A stretch of DNA of 18,201 nucleotides from contig JAOZVT010000152.1 of NCBI GenBank assembly GCA_025869455.1, positions 1 to 18,201 on the forward strand, in the 5' to 3' direction. This document shows, piece by piece, positions 14,636-18,201 of this stretch. The translations under genes were made by a program, and so were the position numbers. This DNA is from Prosthecobacter sp. (GTDB taxonomy: Bacteria > Verrucomicrobiota > Verrucomicrobiia > Verrucomicrobiales > Verrucomicrobiaceae). Position 1 is the first letter of the stretch. The number at the start of each line of letters is the position of its first letter. The notes beneath the pieces are model-generated. The model saw nothing but the letters and a program-made list of their open reading frames with translations, ran no database searches and had not been told where the DNA came from.

Positions 14636-16426
14636 ATGCGTCTTTTGTCCCTTACCTTCCTTCTTGCGGCCAGTCTCCAGGCCGCAGACCTCAAAACAGA
14701 TGTTTGCATCTACGGTGCCACACCGGGTGGAATCGCGGCGGCTCTCTCGGCGGCCAAGTCTGGCAGCTCGGTGGTTCTGGTGGAGCCTACCGCCCGCATT
14801 GGTGGCTTAGTGACCAGTGGTTTATCCCACACAGATTTTCATTCGCTGGAATCTCTCAGCGGCAGCTTTTTGGACTTCAGCCAGAGGGTCAAAGCCTACT
14901 ACGTGAAGACGTACGGAGCCGACTCCGAACAGGTGAAAAGCTGTTTCGAGGGCACCTTTGGGGAGCCGAAGGTGAATCTTCTGATCATGGAAGCCATGCT
15001 GAAAGAGCTGCCGAAGATTCAGATTCACCGGAACGCCCCGCTGGAGTCCGTGCAGCATGAGGGCACCGTGATTCGCAGCGCTCAGTTTTCCGACCTGAAG
15101 GTCACTGCCAAGATCTTCATTGATGGCAGCTATGAAGGGGATCTGCTGGCCAAAGTAGGGGTCAAATACCATGTAGGTCGGGAGGGACAGTCTCAATATG
15201 GTGAGTCGCTGGCACCTGAAAAAGAGGATCATCAATTGCAGGCTTATAACTTCCGTTTTTGTGCTACGGATGATCCGGCCAACCGTGTGCCGATCACGGC
15301 CCCGGTAGGGTATAAGCGTGAGGACTTCGTGGCCGTGCTGGATTTTCTAAAACCGGGAAAAATTGACCGTGTTTTTGGTTATCCTTCCAAGTGCATTGTC
15401 AAAGCTCAAACGCCACCGTTGCCGAACCATAAGTATGACATCAATGATGTCTCCCGTGGTCTCGTGCGGCTGTCCATGCCTGGGCATAATCTCGGATGGC
15501 CGGAAGGAGATGCAGCTACGCGTCAGGCCATCTTTGACGAGCATCTGCGTTACAACACAGGTCTGCTCTACTTCCTCCTGAATGATGAGGCCGTGCCTGC
15601 CAACATCCAGGAACCCGCCCGCGCCTGGGGATGGTGCAAAGATGAATTCACAGAGACGAATCACCTGCCGCCTCAGCTTTATGTGCGTGAGGCGCGCCGC
15701 ATGATCGGCCAGCATGTTTATGTGCAGCAGGATAGCGAGCACGCCCCTGGGGATGCCCGTGCCAAACTCATGACCGATTCCATTGCCATGGGAGACTATG
15801 GGAATAACTGCCACGGCACTTCTCATGAAGGACCCCAGATCGGTGGTCAACATGGCGGGGAGCTCTACAATCCCGTGCCGCCCTATCAGATCCCCTACGG
15901 TGTGCTGCTACCGAAGACCGAAGAATGCCAGAACCTGCTGGTGCCCGTGGCCGCATCCTCCTCCCACGTAGGTTTCTGCGCGCTGCGCCTGGAGCCGATC
16001 TGGATGTCTCTGGGGCAGGCTGCTGGTCACGCGGCCTCACTGGCCATCCAATCTGGAAAGGCCGTGCAAGACATCTCCATCTCAGCTCTCCAGACGAAGC
16101 TCATCCAGGATAAGTCTGCGATGATCTATGTGGCAGATGTGCTGCCAGGGCATCCCCAGTTTGATGCCGTGCAGTGGTGGGGCACTGCTGGTGGCTTGCA
16201 TGGGCTGAACCCGATGCCCAAAAAGCCAGGTCAACGCGGTAAAAATCTGCACGGTCAGTATTATGAAGCGAATCCTGGGCATGCGGTAGAGTTGGGAAAA
16301 GCGCTGGATGCAGAAACCCGCACGCAGTGGCTGAAACTGGCCAGCAGTCTCGGCATTCAATCTCCAGAACTGGCCGCTGCGGCGACTCGTGGAGATTTCA
16401 TCCGGCTCGCTTTTGCCCAAAAGTAG
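14636..16426 (+). CDS. Exported FAD-dependent oxidoreductase (FAD_oxidored family)
   Basis: From the ATG at 14636 this protein is 596 residues. It has a short signal peptide (about 1-16, ending LQA-A) and then an N-terminal Rossmann FAD-binding motif (VCIYGATPGGIAAALSAAKS), the acidic strand end VVLVEP, and the RIGGLVTSGLSHTD segment usual in this family. Near the C-terminus LVPVAASSSHVGF and LEPIWMSLGQAAGHAA complete the FAD site. Such proteins are frequent in Verrucomicrobia and Planctomycetes and are often named xanthan-lyase-like, though the substrate is not established. The frame is also open from a GTG at 14612 that overlaps the stop of the preceding gene, but the ATG gives the clean signal peptide. 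Confidence 0.9.
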   Translation: MRLLSLTFLLAASLQAADLKTDVCIYGATPGGIAAALSAAKSGSSVVLVEPTARIGGLVTSGLSHTDFHSLESLSGSFLDFSQRVKAYYVKTYGADSEQVKSCFEGTFGEPKVNLLIMEAMLKELPKIQIHRNAPLESVQHEGTVIRSAQFSDLKVTAKIFIDGSYEGDLLAKVGVKYHVGREGQSQYGESLAPEKEDHQLQAYNFRFCATDDPANRVPITAPVGYKREDFVAVLDFLKPGKIDRVFGYPSKCIVKAQTPPLPNHKYDINDVSRGLVRLSMPGHNLGWPEGDAATRQAIFDEHLRYNTGLLYFLLNDEAVPANIQEPARAWGWCKDEFTETNHLPPQLYVREARRMIGQHVYVQQDSEHAPGDARAKLMTDSIAMGDYGNNCHGTSHEGPQIGGQHGGELYNPVPPYQIPYGVLLPKTEECQNLLVPVAASSSHVGFCALRLEPIWMSLGQAAGHAASLAIQSGKAVQDISISALQTKLIQDKSAMIYVADVLPGHPQFDAVQWWGTAGGLHGLNPMPKKPGQRGKNLHGQYYEANPGHAVELGKALDAETRTQWLKLASSLGIQSPELAAAATRGDFIRLAFAQK

Positions 16427-16484
16427 GTGGCTTATGGCAGCGAGTATTGCTTGACGTACTCCCGCGCAGAGCCATCGAAAGAGA

Positions 16485-17600
16485 ATGTCTGACCAGCCTG
16501 TTCACAATCGCCGTATCCTGCACACCGAATGGTCTCTCGGTTGGGGAGGGCAAGAAATCCGCATCCTTCGTGAGATGGAAGCTTTCCGTGAGCGTGGCTG
16601 GGACATGCGATTGGCCTGCCGAGAGGCTTCCACCATCTCCAAACGGGCGCTGGAGGCAGGATTCCAGGTCTCGCACCTGCCTTTCAAATCCGCTTTCCAC
16701 ATGCCGACGGTGTTTCAACTGGCCCGCCTGATCCGTCAGGACGGCATTGCCCTGGTACATGGTCACAGCTCAGTGGATGGCTGGGTAGGTGGCATGGCAG
16801 CCAAACTGGCCCATGTGCCGATGGTGCGCAGTCGGCACCTTTCTTCTCCCGTCCGCCCAGGTCTGAACTCCAAACTTCTCTATGATCTGCTGCCAGAGGC
16901 GGTGATTTCCAGTGGCCGTCACATTCGGGATCATTTGGTGCATGATGGGGGCTGCCACCCGCAGCGTCAGTATTCTGTACCTGCCGGGGCAGATACCAAA
17001 GTGTTTCATCCTGACGTGGAAACGGAGGGGCTGCGTGCGTCCCTGGGATTTGCAGAGACGGACCAGATCGTCGGTATCGTGGCGGTTTTACGCAGTTGGA
17101 AGGGGCATGAAATCTTGCTGGAAGCCTTTGCCCAACTGGCCCAAGAAATGCCGCAGGCTCGCCTCTTGATTGTGGGGGAAGGGCCGCAGCGTCCCGCTTT
17201 GCAAAAGCGTATCCATGAGCTGGGGCTGGAAAAACGGGTGGTCATGACTGGTCACCGTACCGATGTGGCCAATCTCATGCGGATCATGAACGTCTGCGTG
17301 CTGCCGTCGCTCAAAAATGAAGCCACCTCTCAGGTGCTGCCGCAGGCCATGCTGGTGGGTACTCCAGTGGTTTCATCCTCCGCTGGCGGCTTGACGGAAG
17401 TGGTGGAAGACGGCGTGCGCGGTCGTGTGGTGCCTCCCGCAGATGTGAATGCCCTGGCGCAAGCCCTGCGCTCCGTGTTTGCCGAGCCTGAACTCACTCA
17501 AACGATGGCGCTGAAGGCGCGTGAACATGCGTTGGAGGAGCTTAGCTTTGAAACGCAGATCAACCGCACTGAGGCGGTGTATATCAAGTTGCTGAGTTAA
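16485..17600 (+). CDS. GT4-family glycosyltransferase
   Basis: This 371-residue GT-B enzyme transfers a sugar from a nucleotide donor, probably to a lipid or polysaccharide acceptor at the inner membrane. The N-terminal domain has the WSLGWGGQEIRILREMEAF start typical of GT4. The C-terminal domain shows GIVAVLRSWKGHEILLEAF, LLIVGEGPQRPAL and TGHRTDVANLM. The usual E-x7-E motif reads E279-ATSQVLP-Q287, so the second Glu is replaced by Gln. GTPVVSSSAGGLTEVVEDG follows as expected. It starts 58 bases after the FAD-oxidoreductase and converges on a sugar-phosphate transferase gene, which suggests surface polysaccharide or lipid glycan synthesis. Acceptor and donor are unknown. Confidence 0.92.
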   Translation: MSDQPVHNRRILHTEWSLGWGGQEIRILREMEAFRERGWDMRLACREASTISKRALEAGFQVSHLPFKSAFHMPTVFQLARLIRQDGIALVHGHSSVDGWVGGMAAKLAHVPMVRSRHLSSPVRPGLNSKLLYDLLPEAVISSGRHIRDHLVHDGGCHPQRQYSVPAGADTKVFHPDVETEGLRASLGFAETDQIVGIVAVLRSWKGHEILLEAFAQLAQEMPQARLLIVGEGPQRPALQKRIHELGLEKRVVMTGHRTDVANLMRIMNVCVLPSLKNEATSQVLPQAMLVGTPVVSSSAGGLTEVVEDGVRGRVVPPADVNALAQALRSVFAEPELTQTMALKAREHALEELSFETQINRTEAVYIKLLS

Positions 17601-17606
17601 TCCTGC

Positions 17607-17628
17607 ACTCCGCGTTTGATCGCGGAGT
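17607..17628. terminator. Hairpin between convergent genes, likely bidirectional terminator
   Basis: ACTCCGCG, a 6-base loop, then CGCGGAGT forms a perfect 8-bp GC-rich stem 6 bases after the glycosyltransferase stop and 5 bases after the opposite gene ends. The T-run is weak on both sides. Position between convergent genes supports termination. Confidence 0.65.
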
Positions 17629-17633
17629 TCCTG

Positions 17634-18201
17634 TCAAGACGCGCCGACACCACGGAGCACGGCGGGGAGCGTTTTTAGCAGGATTTTTAAATCCAGCCAG
17701 AGAGACCAGTTGTCGATGTATTGAAGGTCTAGCGCGACCCATTCCTCAAAGTTGCGGATGCCGTTTCGGCCTGTGACCTGCCAGAGACAGGTCAGGCCGG
17801 GTTTCACACTGAGGCGGCGGCGCTGAGCATGTTTTTCGATCTTTTGGATCTCATACACGGGCAGGGGACGCGGCCCGACCAAGCTCATTTCACCACGTAG
17901 CACATTGAGCAACTGCGGTAGCTCATCAATGCTCATGCGTCGTAACCAGCGGCCAAAGGCGAAAATGCGGGGGTCGGTGCTGATTTTAAAGACCGGCCCG
18001 GTCATTTCATTCCAGGTTTCCAGCTCTTCCCGCCGTGATTCCGCATCGGCATGCATGGTACGGAACTTCCACATGCGGAAAGGTTTGCCGTAGTGGCCGG
18101 AACGCTCTTGCCGGAAGAAAATGGGGCCTGGGGAGGCTAGGCGGATACCGATCATGGCAACAACCCAGATGGGCAATGTCAGGACCAAGAGAATAAAAGC
18201 T
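17634..18201 (-). CDS. Undecaprenyl-phosphate sugar-phosphate transferase, WcaJ type (N-terminal part beyond window)
   Basis: The frame stays open to the right edge, where it reads AFILLVLTLPIWVV, so the start and upstream domains lie outside. The TTG at 18188 is inside the family's membrane helix and is not a credible start. The visible 189 residues hold the Bac_transf catalytic domain: SPGPIFFRQERSG, KFRTMHADAE, RWLRRMSIDELPQLLNVLRGEMSLVGPRP, and KPGLTCLWQVTGRNG. These enzymes move a sugar-1-phosphate onto undecaprenyl phosphate to begin exopolysaccharide or O-unit synthesis. The protein ends in the usual amphipathic region (LDLKILLKTLPAVLRG). The neighbouring glycosyltransferase fits the same pathway. 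Donor sugar cannot be told. Confidence 0.93.
   Translation of the reverse strand, partial: AFILLVLTLPIWVVAMIGIRLASPGPIFFRQERSGHYGKPFRMWKFRTMHADAESRREELETWNEMTGPVFKISTDPRIFAFGRWLRRMSIDELPQLLNVLRGEMSLVGPRPLPVYEIQKIEKHAQRRRLSVKPGLTCLWQVTGRNGIRNFEEWVALDLQYIDNWSLWLDLKILLKTLPAVLRGVGAS

Overview
This window reads as a piece of a chromosome from a Gram-negative member of the PVC group, most likely Verrucomicrobia (Prosthecobacter/Verrucomicrobium-like). The reasons are a class I ribonucleotide reductase of the chlamydia-like, tyrosine-less type with a long NrdA, a SecG with a long Ala/Pro/Lys tail, an exported FAD-dependent oxidoreductase of the kind common in Verrucomicrobia and Planctomycetes, and several large secreted proteins with signal peptides. 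The lineage is an inference from gene content; no rRNA gene is present.

Layout. (1) 1-2392, minus strand: an AT-rich stretch with a SAMHD1-like HD phosphohydrolase whose last 8 bases overlap the start of an ImmA/IrrE-type zinc peptidase that runs off the left edge. Hand counts give 23/60 and 24/60 G+C in two lines here, against 39/60 and 35/60 in lines further right. (2) 2433-6920, minus strand: nrdB then nrdA, preceded by a 440-base regulatory region with two NrdR-box-like sites about three helical turns apart and a consensus DnaA box. (3) 7362-8846, plus strand: secG and a complete LytM/M23 peptidase. (4) 8910-11799, minus strand: a membrane-anchored SNase-like protein and a secreted protein with a Lon-type (S16) Ser-Lys protease domain. 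(5) 11919-17600, plus strand: pyrE, a large secreted protein of unknown function, an exported FAD-dependent oxidoreductase and a GT4 glycosyltransferase. (6) 17634-18201, minus strand: the C-terminal part of a WcaJ-type sugar-phosphate transferase, cut by the right edge.

How the parts fit. nrdBA makes dNTPs, and the gene directly downstream encodes a predicted dNTP triphosphohydrolase with no terminator visible between them. The HD-peptidase pair differs in base composition from nrdBA, so it looks acquired. It is the best candidate in this window for an undescribed system, either anti-phage nucleotide depletion or dNTP control. The second notable item is the exported Lon-type protease without an ATPase. 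The rest is housekeeping (secG, pyrE), cell-wall work (M23) and surface polysaccharide synthesis (glycosyltransferase, sugar-phosphate transferase). No rRNA, tRNA, CRISPR array, transposase or integrase was seen.
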